Positions 1 through 7,998 of a DNA stretch of 37,410 bases are shown one piece after another. The stretch comes from Zavarzinella formosa DSM 19928 (GTDB lineage: Bacteria > Planctomycetota > Planctomycetia > Gemmatales > Gemmataceae). Where the stretch lies: NCBI RefSeq assembly GCF_000255705.1, contig NZ_JH636440.1:956555-993964 (forward strand), read 5' to 3'. The position numbers and the translations under genes are program-made. Within the stretch, counting starts at the first letter, position 1; each line of letters begins with the position of its first letter. Below the pieces are notes generated by a model that saw only the letters and a list, made by a program, of their open reading frames with translations, ran no database searches and was not told the origin of the DNA.

Positions 1-2
1 GA

Positions 3-34
3 GCCACCCGGCAGCTGACGCTGCTCGGCTCGCC
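3..34 (-). repeat. Dispersed repeat, GGCGAGCC family, left-end copy
   Basis: Read on the minus strand this is a 32-base copy of a GC-rich repeat beginning GGCGAGCCGAGCAGCG. The same 32 bases occur in the opposite orientation at 37299-37330 with one mismatch. Longer relatives lie at 13533-13565, 13610-13642, 19375-19403, 19451-19480 and 19521-19550. All copies are outside genes. The function is unknown. Confidence 0.75.
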
Positions 35-62
35 AAAACCAAAACCAAAACCAAAACCAAAA
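33..62. repeat. Short tandem repeat (CCAAAA)x5
   Basis: Five uninterrupted copies of the 6-base unit CCAAAA abut the repeat at 3-34, in the upstream region of the RTX protein gene that begins at 218. It is a simple-sequence tract of a kind prone to slippage; whether it affects the promoter cannot be told from sequence. Confidence 0.85.
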
Positions 63-217
63 CGAAAGCGGCGTCACAGTCTTCCATCTTTTGTTTCTTC
101 TCACTTTCTCCGGTCACAGATCAAATCTCTTTGCGTCCGGGTTGGCGACGGATCGGATGAACGCGGGGTGTTCTCGCGGGTCGGTCCGATCCCATCATCC
201 AAATCCGGAGAACTCTC

Positions 218-2080
218 ATGTCCTTCTTCTCAAAAAGCCGGCGGCCGGCCCCGAAGCGTCAACTCTTTCTGCAATCGCTGGAGGCCCGCGAGGTGCCGTC
301 CGGCAATCCTGCGCCGCCGACCGGTGTTTCGGTCGATCAGTACGGCACCCTGAACATCGTCGGCAAGGAAACCGATGATGTCGCCAGTGTCTCGATCAAT
401 GCCGACGGGCAGGTTCATGCCGTCTTGGGCCACAAGCTCACGATTGAAGGCGGGGGCGTCGTCGGAAGAATCACCCTCAACGACGCGGACAAAACTTATT
501 CGGCCGATCAGGTGAAACGCATCGTCTTCTACGGGAAAGACGGACAGGACACCTTCACGAACGACACGTCGCTCCCCTCCACGGCCTACGGGGACGGGGG
601 TGGCGACGAACTCACCGGCGGGTCCGGCAAGGACATCCTGATCGGCGGCGCCGGGGAGGACATTCTCGAAGGCCGGGGCGGGGACGACGACCTGCGGGGT
701 GGCGCCGACGATGATGCCTATGTGTTCAGCCCCGAGGCCAATCCGGGCGGCCCCGGCTTGGGGACGGACAAGATCACCGAGGCCGCGAATGCGGACACGG
801 ACACGCTGTTCTTCGACAGCCTCTCCACGTCGATCACGGTCAACTTGGGTTCGACGGCTGTGCAGACGGTTCATCCCAACTTTTTGAAGCTTCAGTTCAC
901 CAGCGGCTCGGGGATTGAAAATGTCTGGGGGTCGTCGGCCTCGGACACCATCACCGGCAACTCGCGGGCGAATTTCATTTATGCCGCCAACGGCAACGAC
1001 ACGGTGACCGGTGGAATCGGCGACGACACCATCGACGGCGGATCGGGCAACGACTCCCTCGACGGCGGGATTGGCAACGACAGCATCACGGGCGGCATCG
1101 GCAACGACTCCCTCACCGGGGCCACTGGCAACGACTCCCTGAGCGGCGGGGACGGCAAGGACACCATCGACGGCGGGGCGGGCAACGATCTCATCGACGG
1201 CGGCAACGACAACGACCATCTGACCGGCGGCGCCGACAAGGACACGATCACCGGCGGCTACGGCGACGACTATCTCGGCGGCGGCACGGGCAACGACCAT
1301 CTCTCGGGCAACGCCGGCAACGATGTTCTCGATGGCGGCGACAACGACGATGTCCTTGACGGCGGCGACAACGACGACTCCCTGAGCGGCGGCAGCGGCA
1401 AAGACTCCCTCCTTGGCGGGGACGGCAACGATATTCTCGACGGCGGGACCGGCAAAGACTCCCTCGACGGCGGTGCCGGCACGGGAGACGTGTTGTATGC
1501 GGACCAAGGCAACGAGACGCTTTCGCACGGCGAGCATGTCGAGATTGTCGTGCCCGGCGACGCCCCGCAAAACAACGCCTGGAGTTGCGGGCCAAACTCC
1601 GCTTCGCGGCTGTTGCGATCCTATGGTTACACCACGGCCACCTATGCCGCGTTAAAGGTCGCGGCCCAGCAGTCGAACATTCTCACGCAATACGATTTGG
1701 GAACGCCCTCGCCCTCCCTGTTGAAGGTGATGCAAAAATACAAGCCAGACACCCAGCTCGAATCCGGCGCCCAGTTTCAGGATATTTTGGACCGGCTCGG
1801 CGAAGGCCGCCCGGTGGTGGCGCTGATCGGCTGGGGTTCGGTGCCGGTTCCGTCCCCGAATCCCGGCAAACCGTGGGACATCGCCCCGTCCAAACTGCAT
1901 TACGTTTGCATGACCGGCTTCGACATGGACAAGGGCGAAGTGTACTTCACGGACACCAACGGCCAGGCCAAGTCCATGACCTTCGATCAGTTCCAAGGCT
2001 ACTGGAACTGGCCGGGCGACGGCCTCGTCTACGCGGCCCTAAGCGGCCTCGGCGTCAAGAAGCAAACAATCCTCTGGTGA
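218..2080 (+). CDS. RTX-repeat protein with C-terminal C39-like cysteine peptidase domain
   Basis: A predicted surface or secreted protein of 620 residues. Residues 21-28 read LEAREVPS after a basic stretch, the N-terminal motif typical of exported Gemmata-type proteins; there is no classical hydrophobic signal peptide. Glycine/aspartate nonapeptide repeats of the hemolysin type (GGxGxDxLx), known to bind calcium as a beta-roll, appear near residue 130 and form a long block at about 255-425. The last ~160 residues resemble the papain-like C39 peptidase fold: WSCGPNSAS with Cys457 as likely nucleophile, LHYV with His561, then a downstream FTDTNG that could supply the acidic residue. Whether it is an active peptidase is inference. 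A hairpin follows the stop codon and the gene converges on an ATP-grasp gene. The 5' region holds the CCAAAA tract. Confidence 0.85.
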   Translation: MSFFSKSRRPAPKRQLFLQSLEAREVPSGNPAPPTGVSVDQYGTLNIVGKETDDVASVSINADGQVHAVLGHKLTIEGGGVVGRITLNDADKTYSADQVKRIVFYGKDGQDTFTNDTSLPSTAYGDGGGDELTGGSGKDILIGGAGEDILEGRGGDDDLRGGADDDAYVFSPEANPGGPGLGTDKITEAANADTDTLFFDSLSTSITVNLGSTAVQTVHPNFLKLQFTSGSGIENVWGSSASDTITGNSRANFIYAANGNDTVTGGIGDDTIDGGSGNDSLDGGIGNDSITGGIGNDSLTGATGNDSLSGGDGKDTIDGGAGNDLIDGGNDNDHLTGGADKDTITGGYGDDYLGGGTGNDHLSGNAGNDVLDGGDNDDVLDGGDNDDSLSGGSGKDSLLGGDGNDILDGGTGKDSLDGGAGTGDVLYADQGNETLSHGEHVEIVVPGDAPQNNAWSCGPNSASRLLRSYGYTTATYAALKVAAQQSNILTQYDLGTPSPSLLKVMQKYKPDTQLESGAQFQDILDRLGEGRPVVALIGWGSVPVPSPNPGKPWDIAPSKLHYVCMTGFDMDKGEVYFTDTNGQAKSMTFDQFQGYWNWPGDGLVYAALSGLGVKKQTILW

Positions 2081-2083
2081 CGA

Positions 2084-2130
2084 ATGAACCGGGCCGGGGT
2101 TCGGATGGCGGAACGCCCGGCCCGGTTCAT
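2084..2130. terminator. Bidirectional hairpin between convergent genes
   Basis: A perfect 15-bp stem (ATGAACCGGGCCGGG with its complement) and a 17-base loop begin four bases after the stop at 2080 and overlap the stop codon of the minus-strand gene ending at 2127. The position fits a shared terminator. There is no U-tract, so rho-independent function is inferred from stem and position only. Confidence 0.6.
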
Positions 2131-3002
2131 GAGCCATGTTTGGTCGCATGATGATCGGGCGGCCGGGGGCGCCAGTCGCCGGTGCCCCACGGGCGGGAGT
2201 CAAAGCGGGACCAAAATGCCTCGGCCACCCGTCGTTGAATCTCCAACTCCACATCAGGAAGGCCGAGATCGCGGTCAACGTGATTGCGCAGGCCGTCCGT
2301 TCCGACCTCCAGCACAATCCACTCTCCGGTTGGCCGACGGAGCAAATCGACACACCCGAACGACGCCAGCAATCCGGTGGCTTCCAGCGCCAGCCGTGCT
2401 GCCGACAACGCGGCCGGGGGAATCTCGCCGGCCGATTCGTATCGGGCGCCGCGGGCATGGGTGACCCACGGCGACGGCCGGGCACCCGCCGGGAAGCGAC
2501 GAACCACCCAACCGAACAACTTCCCTCCGGCGGCATAAGTCCGATACACTTCGGGCCAGTCAAGCCGGATGAATTCTTGAACAACCAGCGGCAACGGCCA
2601 GCTTCCGGGCAGGCTCATCCCGGCGACCAGCCGGCGATGCCCCGCCGCCCCGCACCCGGTCGGGAACTTGAGGCACCATTCCCGGCCCGGTTCTTCGGCC
2701 AGAACACCCTCGGCCTTCTCCAACGACTCGACCAACCGCGTTTCCGGCGTCGGCACCCCGCCCTTGGCAAACACCTCCGCCAACAACCGTTTGTCGGCCG
2801 CCAGCGTCATGCCCCGAAGCGGCACAAACACCTCGCCCCCGCCAGCCGGATCAGGACCGTCGGCCGCCAGCAGATAGTTAAACTCTCGGGGAGTCTCGGT
2901 GACATCCACCCACAACGCGGCGCTCAATTGAGCCGCCAACCCCGAGAACGCCCACGCCCCGCCGCCGCTGTTCAGAATGCCGCACGCTTCCGGCCTCATC
3001 AT
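2127..3002 (-). CDS. ATP-grasp domain protein
   Basis: A 291-residue protein resembling ATP-grasp carboxylate-amine/thiol ligases (RimK/PylC-like superfamily). Visible traits are a mid-protein lysine segment (EWCLKFPTGCGAAGHR), a VVQEFI strand that would contact the nucleotide, and a C-terminal VLEVGTDGLRNHVDRDLG segment placing acidic and Asn residues as in the metal-binding part of the fold. ATP-grasp enzymes join a carboxylate to an amine or similar nucleophile through an acyl phosphate; the substrate here cannot be told. No biosynthetic neighbours are present. Two ATG codons lie side by side at the start; the first is used. It converges on the RTX gene with a shared hairpin. Confidence 0.75.
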   Translation of the reverse strand: MMRPEACGILNSGGGAWAFSGLAAQLSAALWVDVTETPREFNYLLAADGPDPAGGGEVFVPLRGMTLAADKRLLAEVFAKGGVPTPETRLVESLEKAEGVLAEEPGREWCLKFPTGCGAAGHRRLVAGMSLPGSWPLPLVVQEFIRLDWPEVYRTYAAGGKLFGWVVRRFPAGARPSPWVTHARGARYESAGEIPPAALSAARLALEATGLLASFGCVDLLRRPTGEWIVLEVGTDGLRNHVDRDLGLPDVELEIQRRVAEAFWSRFDSRPWGTGDWRPRPPDHHATKHGS

Positions 3003-3160
3003 GCCCCGCCATCTTTTACAACGTTTTCACCCGGTCTGTATTGGACAAGAGGAGTTGCGGCGGGTTCGGCTGGCCGGCCCGGAATAAGTTGTTCGCGATC
3101 ATAAGCATCTGCCTATGGCAGATTTCAAATTGGCGTGGCGACCAAAGCGCTTTGTCTTGC
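3003..3160. other. Intergenic stretch, no gene seen
   Basis: Between the ATP-grasp gene start and the palindromic element there is no credible reading frame. It would contain the promoter of the minus-strand ATP-grasp gene, but no clear promoter could be assigned. Confidence 0.5.
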
Positions 3161-3376
3161 CGGTCCAACGGACCGATTAACATAGCCCAGCCCGAAAGGG
3201 CTGGGTCAACCATCTGGCAACGACCCCGGTCTGAAGGACCGGTTATCTTTGGGCTTTCGGCCTTCGCGGCCCTGACGGACCTTGAGCCGATAATCGGTCC
3301 GTTGGACCGAGATTTTTTGATGGCATTCTGACCCAGCCCTTTCGGGCTGGGCTATGTTAATCGGTCCGTTGGACCG
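3161..3376. repeat. Palindromic element with perfect 48-bp inverted arms
   Basis: The arms at 3161-3208 and 3329-3376 are perfect reverse complements over 48 bases. Each arm contains two smaller palindromes (GGTCCAACGGACC and CAGCCCGAAAGGGCTG). The 120-base centre adds further hairpins and a third copy of the AATCGGTCCGTTGGACCGA motif at 3293-3311. It encodes no protein and looks like a non-autonomous, MITE- or REP-like element. It lies directly at the broken end of a small minus-strand ORF, which suggests insertion into that gene. Confidence 0.8.
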
Positions 3377-3549
3377 ACAAAAATGCCCTCGCCGGACTCC
3401 TCGAACACAATTACCCCGTCGGCCGGTTCGGAGACGACGACCGTGCCGTGGCCGACGCCGGTCCACCCGGTTCCGGCGTCGCTGCGGGCATCGAAGCGAA
3501 GCGACCGCACGTCTCGCAGCAGCGACCATACTTCGGCGAATGATGCCAA
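3352..3549 (-). pseudogene. 5' fragment of a small gene truncated by the palindromic element
   Basis: A reading frame with a TTG start at 3549, preceded five bases upstream by a GAGGAG ribosome site, encodes about 55 protein-like residues (AEVWSLLRDVRSLRF ... GWTGVGHGTVVV ... VFEESGEG). The frame then runs into the right arm of the palindromic element, which supplies the last residues (VGPTDRLT) and the stop. No matching 3' part was found on the other side of the element. The family was not recognised. Interpretation as a broken gene rests on the abrupt change at the repeat border. Confidence 0.45.
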
Positions 3550-3702
3550 TGAATCTCCTCGTCAATGGCTTAATTTTGATCGCCTCTTTCCGATCAACCT
3601 AGAATACGCGCATCTTCGCGAACAAACCCTCTGTTTGCGGAGAACCGGTTCCTCCATGCCGGGGGGCCGACAGGATGTGTCTCTCTCAACTGGAGGATTG
3701 TC

Positions 3703-4152
3703 ATGGGTCGGTTATTGTCTTTGGCGGCCATCGCGGCCTTGATCGGTCTGTTTTCGCCGGGGCGGGCCTCGGCCGATCCGGTTCATCACAAGCTTCACGC
3801 CGCCCTCCACGACATCAAGGAATCCATCTCGGAACTTGAGGGGGCCAAGCACAACTTTGGCGGCCACAAGGAACAAGCCCTCAAGGATTTGAAGTTCGCG
3901 GCCATTCAGGTGGAAAAGGCGCTGGCGGCCGTCCACGATCCGTTCCCGGTCGGCTACAAGCCGAACCCCGATCATTACAAGGACTTCCGGGACCACAAGC
4001 ACCTGCGGCACGCCGAACACTCGATCACGGCCGCCATCATCGAATTGAAGGAATCGAAGGCCAACTTCGGCGATCACAAGGAACATGCCATCAAGGCGCT
4101 TGAAGTCGCCCATATTCAAGTGAAGAAGTGCATTCAGCACATCATTTTCTAA
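3703..4152 (+). CDS. Secreted His-rich protein with a duplicated helical unit
   Basis: A protein of 149 residues with a clear signal peptide (about residues 1-24, ending ASADP) and a GGAGG ribosome site upstream. The mature part is two copies of a ~45-residue unit: the first has SISELEGAKHNFGGHKEQAL and the second has ITAAIIELKESKANFGDHKEHAI. Both continue into KxLxxAxIQVxK. Each unit is predicted to be a helical hairpin. Conserved His residues (HHKLH, GGHKE, GDHKE, HKHLRHAEH) could bind a metal, but this is a guess. No enzymatic family was recognised. It stands alone and is followed by a hairpin. Confidence 0.8.
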   Translation: MGRLLSLAAIAALIGLFSPGRASADPVHHKLHAALHDIKESISELEGAKHNFGGHKEQALKDLKFAAIQVEKALAAVHDPFPVGYKPNPDHYKDFRDHKHLRHAEHSITAAIIELKESKANFGDHKEHAIKALEVAHIQVKKCIQHIIF

Positions 4153-4163
4153 GCCCCGGCAAC

Positions 4164-4192
4164 GGGACCGGTGGCGCCGATTCGCCGGTCCC
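4164..4192 (+). terminator. Hairpin after the duplicated helical protein gene
   Basis: GGGACCGG at 4164-4171 pairs with CCGGTCCC at 4185-4192, 11 bases after the stop codon of the gene ending at 4152. A pyrimidine-rich CTGCTTTC stretch follows. It is likely a terminator. Confidence 0.5.
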
Positions 4193-4384
4193 TGCTTTCA
4201 GCCGATGCCGCAACCTGTCAAAACATCTTCTCATCGCCCGCAATCGCATCGACGCAATCCCTCTTCGTTTCAAACAAATCCCGCCGGGTATTCATGCAAT
4301 TTGCACATGGCCACCATGCGTCTTGAAGCCGGGCGAATAATGGGTTGTGTCCCCCTTCCATCCCAACGGAGAGCCAAACGCCCG

Positions 4385-4813
4385 ATGATCGAACACCAAG
4401 CCCATGAGTTGCTACAGGCCGCCTATGAGACCGGCGAGACTTCTCCCTACGATCTGGCCGTCGAGCGTTGGGGCAACGATTCGCTGGCCGACGCCAAGGC
4501 GGCCTCGGATTTGTTGGTGTCGCTTCGGCTGGCCAAATACGGGGACGAGGGCCGCACATTGCTGGCGCCGACGAACGCCGGACGATACTGGTCGTTGAAC
4601 GGCGGCTTCATGGCTTTCCTCAAGGAAGAGCCGGAGAAGGTGGCGGGCAAGAGCCGCAATTCCGAGGTCGAAACACTGCGGGCCAATTACATGGCTCTGC
4701 GGCTGAAAACATTCTGGTGGAGTTTCGGCATGTCGGCCACCGGGTTTGTGATCGCCATTGTTTCGCTGATCGTGTCGCTGGCCTGCGGGGAAATTCCGCG
4801 CCGCTGGCATTGA
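4385..4813 (+). CDS. Small membrane-anchored hypothetical protein
   Basis: A protein of 142 residues when started at the ATG at 4385, which has GGAG about 12 bases upstream. Frames extending further upstream give low-complexity sequence and are not credible. The N-terminal ~85 residues are acidic and helical, with a winged-helix-like flavour (DAKAASDLLVSLRLAKYGDEGRTLLAPTNAGRYWS resembles the DNA-recognition half of small helix-turn-helix domains). A single transmembrane segment lies at about 112-134 (WWSFGMSATGFVIAIVSLIV). A membrane-tethered regulator is possible but unproven. No family was recognised. Confidence 0.65.
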   Translation: MIEHQAHELLQAAYETGETSPYDLAVERWGNDSLADAKAASDLLVSLRLAKYGDEGRTLLAPTNAGRYWSLNGGFMAFLKEEPEKVAGKSRNSEVETLRANYMALRLKTFWWSFGMSATGFVIAIVSLIVSLACGEIPRRWH

Positions 4814-4905
4814 AGTGAAGATAACCGATTCGTCAGTTTTGCCGTCGTTCGGCATGGCATGTGCGGGTAAATACGCCCGTCAAATTACCTTTAACGGAGC
4901 CTGCC

Positions 4906-5142
4906 ATGAATACGGTTATCAAGCGTTGCCCAAGCTGCCCGACGATTCGGGCACGCGCGGAAGAGATTGTTTCCTCCCTCGAAAAAGACTTGGACATTGA
5001 TGTGGCGACTCAAGACGGGGCGAAAGGGGAATTCACCGTCCTCGTGGACGGCGTTCCATTGCTCCAACGGGACGGCGAAACCCTTCCTTCGGTGGAGGAA
5101 GTCGAAGCCGCCGTTCAGGGAGCGGCTCCGGTGGGCGTTTGA
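4906..5142 (+). CDS. Rdx/SelW-like CxxC protein
   Basis: A protein of 78 residues with ACGGAG seven bases before the ATG at 4906. A CPSC motif at residues 8-11 opens a predicted thioredoxin-like fold: beta strand, CxxC, long helix (RARAEEIVSSLEKDL), two strands (GEFTVLVDGVPLLQRDGE) and a final helix (SVEEVEAAVQ). This layout matches the Rdx family (SelW, SelT, SelH-like), whose members use CxxC or CxxU as a redox or metal-handling site. Here both positions are cysteine, so no selenocysteine is needed. It ends six bases from the convergent minus-strand gene. The family match is by pattern only. Confidence 0.6.
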   Translation: MNTVIKRCPSCPTIRARAEEIVSSLEKDLDIDVATQDGAKGEFTVLVDGVPLLQRDGETLPSVEEVEAAVQGAAPVGV

Positions 5143-5148
5143 GAAGGG

Positions 5149-5469
5149 TCACGCCGCCCGCGAGGCCCGGATGCTGGGGAGGATCTTGGCGTTGAACGTC
5201 GCCCACATGACATCGGCGCCGAGAAATCGGCCGATGTCCCGGTCTGAATCCCCGGAGTGCTTCTCGCACCAATCCCGGTGAATCCGCAATTCCTGAACGC
5301 CTTCCTCTGCCTCTCCGTCCCATGCCCCGACCCGCGCGATGACTGCCGGGAGAGTCTCAAGGGTGGTCGCCAGAGTGGCCGGTTCTTCCAATCGGCGCGA
5401 GGCCAGTTCTCGCCGAAGCGATTCCAAGGATGTTTGGAGTTTTTGCAGCTCGTCGATCACCTGATTCAT
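5149..5469 (-). CDS. Hypothetical protein with N-terminal coiled coil
   Basis: A 106-residue protein with a strong GGAGGAG ribosome site nine bases before its ATG. Residues 1-30 (MNQVIDELQKLQTSLESLRR...) have heptad spacing typical of a coiled coil. The rest holds Trp, Cys and acidic residues (RVGAWDGEAEEG, IHRDWCEKHSGD) without a recognised domain. It is a single gene convergent with the Rdx-like gene. No function is assigned. Confidence 0.65.
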   Translation of the reverse strand: MNQVIDELQKLQTSLESLRRELASRRLEEPATLATTLETLPAVIARVGAWDGEAEEGVQELRIHRDWCEKHSGDSDRDIGRFLGADVMWATFNAKILPSIRASRAA

Positions 5470-5619
5470 AACGAATGCTCCTCCGAAGGGCGAGGCGACG
5501 AGGGATGTCGTCCCAAAGGTATCGTCCGCCCATGTACCTCAACTTAACTTCGGAGGCAAGCGATCTTGCGCGCTGATCTTATCGACGCGCGGTATTGATG
5601 TTAGCGACGGCATAGCCGA

Positions 5620-5650
5620 GCAATGCCCGGCGACCCCTCCGGCCCGGCAT
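5620..5650 (-). terminator. Hairpin downstream of the TIGR02996 protein gene
   Basis: AATGCC and GGCATT, with further GC pairing inside, form a hairpin 11 bases past the stop of the minus-strand gene ending at 5661. It is a plausible terminator; there is no strong U-tract. Confidence 0.4.
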
Positions 5651-5660
5651 TAGAGGCAAT

Positions 5661-6701
5661 TCAAAACGGGATGTCGCCATTGTCCGCGAAGTCTTCGCCC
5701 GTTTCGGATGAGTCTGGCTCGTAGTCATTCAGGCGGTGGATCTCGGTGAATCCGGCGTTGGGGCGGATCGCGTCCGTCAGAGTAGTCTCGCGGTATTCCC
5801 AGCGGATTTGAAGCAGGTCGGCTCGGGCGAATTCCGATGCCTCCGGGGCGCCGAGGCGGACGCCCGTTCCGCCGGCGTAGAAGCCGGAGAGATAGAGGCC
5901 CAGCGAACGGAACAGTTCATCCGGGAAATCACGCGGGGCTGTTGTCCAAGGGAGCGGGCGGCGTTTCGAGGCGAAGGTGGCTTCGCCCGGAGCGTCTTGG
6001 GCAAATTCGATCAACTCGCCGCACTCGAACAGGTGGTAGCCGGTTGCCGAGGAGGTGTCCTCGGCCGAGTATTCGAGGGCGAGCGTCCCGAGCCGGTCCG
6101 AGAGTTCGCGGGCGTCGTCTTGGGCGGCCTGATAGGTCGTCATCGAGAGATGAAACGTGTCGTACATGACAACCGTCCAGGCGTGCCCCGTCAACTGGAC
6201 GAACGGGGTGGCGGGGGAAACCTGCTCGTATTCCTCGCCTCGTTGAATCAAAACCCCTTTCCTCCACAAACCCGAGGCCAACGCCCCCTCCGGATCGGCA
6301 CCGGTGCGAAGTTTGATCACCGCCCGGATGACCGCCTCGATCGGCGCCATCACCGCCAGAACCACCCACTCATAATGGCTTTGTCTGGCCCATTCCAGCC
6401 AGTCGTTTATCCCGTTCCGCGAAGGCCGAAGCGCCTCCGCCGGAACCCACGCGGGAACTGGCGCCCGAGGCTCCGCGCGCGCCAGCCAAGCCGGGTCCAG
6501 CGAAGCCCGCGTCTCCCGCCACGCCCGGCCCAACGCCTGCCGGGACGGATCGCCGGGAGGGGCCGAACGAAGCCGTTGCTCGGCGCGGAAGTAGTCGGCG
6601 CGGGGGTCGCCCCGTTGCTCCAGCCAGTCGGCATAGGCCGCCCGTGACGCGGGGTCGTCCGGGGTTTCGTTCAATGTGGCGATCAGGGTTTCTTCGTCCA
6701 T
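5661..6701 (-). CDS. TIGR02996-domain hypothetical protein
   Basis: A 346-residue protein. Residues 1-45 match the repeat-companion domain TIGR02996, with the diagnostic order LIATLNETPDDPASRAAYADWLEQRGDPRA. This domain is abundant in Gemmata-type planctomycetes and usually precedes repeats or unrelated bodies; its role is unknown. The remaining ~290 residues contain a helical stretch (AVIRAVIKLRTGADPEG) and beta-rich segments with no recognised family. Only nine bases separate it from the upstream gene ending at 6711, so the two are probably co-transcribed. Confidence 0.75.
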   Translation of the reverse strand: MDEETLIATLNETPDDPASRAAYADWLEQRGDPRADYFRAEQRLRSAPPGDPSRQALGRAWRETRASLDPAWLARAEPRAPVPAWVPAEALRPSRNGINDWLEWARQSHYEWVVLAVMAPIEAVIRAVIKLRTGADPEGALASGLWRKGVLIQRGEEYEQVSPATPFVQLTGHAWTVVMYDTFHLSMTTYQAAQDDARELSDRLGTLALEYSAEDTSSATGYHLFECGELIEFAQDAPGEATFASKRRPLPWTTAPRDFPDELFRSLGLYLSGFYAGGTGVRLGAPEASEFARADLLQIRWEYRETTLTDAIRPNAGFTEIHRLNDYEPDSSETGEDFADNGDIPF

Positions 6702-6710
6702 CGTTGACCG

Positions 6711-7127
6711 TTACTCTTTGGTGCCCGAGGCGATTCTTCGGCAAATGCCGAGAGCCTTGGCCCAGATGATTTCCGGGACGAAGGAAATGCGAGATGCAGC
6801 CAACAGATGAGCCGCGTCGTTGTACGGCACCCGGCAGACCGCCTTGTGCTCGTCTTTGGAAACGCAAAACTCCGTCCTCGCCCACGTCGGAGGGCCGGTC
6901 CGGCCGGGGGCGTCGGACTCGAAGCGGGCTTCGAGGGTGATTTCGCGGGGGCCGGGATCGACGATCAAATACCACACCTCATCCGAATAGAGAGTGTGCC
7001 AGCCGTTCCCGAGGAGAATCTCGCCTGGCTGTTCCATGTCGAATCTCGCGGCATCGGAAGTTCGGTCGGTTACGAGGAGGCTTGCGCCATCCGCCTCGAT
7101 GATGGCCGCAGACGCTCGCCGGTTCAA
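6711..7127 (-). CDS. Hypothetical protein, uncertain start
   Basis: A small protein encoded immediately upstream of the TIGR02996 gene. The C-terminal part (DEVWYLIVDPGPREITLEARFES ... CRVPYNDAAHLLAAS) looks like genuine beta-rich coding sequence. The start is unclear: a TTG at 7127 gives 138 residues, and the first ATG at 7037 gives 108. Neither has a strong ribosome site. The frame stays open to 7199, overlapping the divergent DsbA-like gene, but a start there is unlikely. No family was recognised. Confidence 0.5.
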   Translation of the reverse strand: MNRRASAAIIEADGASLLVTDRTSDAARFDMEQPGEILLGNGWHTLYSDEVWYLIVDPGPREITLEARFESDAPGRTGPPTWARTEFCVSKDEHKAVCRVPYNDAAHLLAASRISFVPEIIWAKALGICRRIASGTKE

Positions 7128-7164
7128 GGATGTTGTAACGTAACATAAGCCAAGGAGAAAAACC

Positions 7165-7857
7165 ATGAAACTGACAATCGACGTGACTTCCGATGTCATC
7201 TGCCCGTGGTGCTATGTCGGCAAACGGCGGCTGGAAAAAGCCCTCGCGCTGGCTGGCCGGGATGATGTGCGGGTGCGGTGGCATCCGTTTCAACTAAATC
7301 CCCGGATGCCGAAAGAGGGCATGAGCCGCCGGGACTACCGGACCGCAAAATTCGGAAGCTGGGAACGCTCGCTCGCCTTGGAGGCCCAAGTGGCGGCGGC
7401 CGCTCGCGGCGAAGGCTTGCCGTTCGCCTTCGACAAGATGGAGCGGACGCCGAACACCCTCGACGCCCACCGGCTGATCTGGCTGGCCGACAAAGAGGGC
7501 GTTCAGGATGCTGTGGTTGAGGCGCTGTTCCGGGCTTACTTCATCGACGGTCGGGACATTGGCGACGGGCCGACGCTGCTCGACATCGTCGCCGACGCCG
7601 GGCTGGACCGGAGCCGGGCCGCCGCCTTCTTGAGCGGCGACGAAGGATTGTCGGAAATCCGGGCGGCGGAAGAGCAAGCCCGCCGGGCCGGGGTGCAAGG
7701 GGTGCCGTTCTTCATCATCAACAACGCGGTCGCCCTGTCCGGGGCGATGGACCCATCAGCTTTCGTTGATGCGTTTCAACAGGCCGGCGCCGGGAACCCG
7801 GCGGTCGAAAAGGGGAGTGCCTGCGAGATCGGCGAGGGTGGAAAGCCGTCATGCTAA
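7165..7857 (+). CDS. FrnE-like DsbA-family oxidoreductase
   Basis: A 230-residue cytoplasmic-type DsbA-fold protein; no signal peptide precedes the active site. The N-terminus reads DVTSDVICPWCYVGKRRLEKAL, placing the CPWC redox motif at residues 13-16. The helical insert contains the family's NTLDAHRLIWLA segment. Near the C-terminus VQGVPFFIINN provides the cis-proline loop (GVPFF). These are hallmarks of the FrnE branch, some of which act as 2-hydroxychromene-2-carboxylate isomerase relatives or dithiol oxidoreductases. An AAGGAG ribosome site lies about 8 bases upstream of the ATG. The gene is single, divergent from the gene at 6711-7127. Confidence 0.9.
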   Translation: MKLTIDVTSDVICPWCYVGKRRLEKALALAGRDDVRVRWHPFQLNPRMPKEGMSRRDYRTAKFGSWERSLALEAQVAAAARGEGLPFAFDKMERTPNTLDAHRLIWLADKEGVQDAVVEALFRAYFIDGRDIGDGPTLLDIVADAGLDRSRAAAFLSGDEGLSEIRAAEEQARRAGVQGVPFFIINNAVALSGAMDPSAFVDAFQQAGAGNPAVEKGSACEIGEGGKPSC

Positions 7858-7890
7858 ACCGGTGGAAAGAATGAAACAGTCGTTCACCAA

Positions 7891-7985
7891 GGTACTCCGC
7901 ACGCTCCGCGTGCGGATGGACTTGCCCTGTGGCCGGACAATGAAACGGGTCAACGTCTCGCCCGCACGCGGAGCGTGCGGAGTAC
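7891..7985. repeat. Inverted repeat of CCGCACGCTCCGCG type
   Basis: The arms at 7891-7915 and 7962-7985 are near-perfect complements (GGTACTCCGCACGCTCCGCG... and its reverse), separated by 46 bases. Each arm is itself partly palindromic. It lies between the convergent stops of the FrnE-like gene (7857) and the SUKH-like gene (7999), so it could also act as a transcription stop. Confidence 0.7.
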
Positions 7986-7998
7986 TTTTGACGACCGG

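Noticed and set aside
230-1570. Long minus-strand open frame opposite the RTX gene
   Set aside because: Its translation is an artefact of the repeated Gly/Asp codons read antisense, giving VVA and VRA repeats.
4906-5142. Selenoprotein
   Set aside because: The redox motif is CPSC with two cysteine codons and no in-frame TGA, so no selenocysteine is involved.
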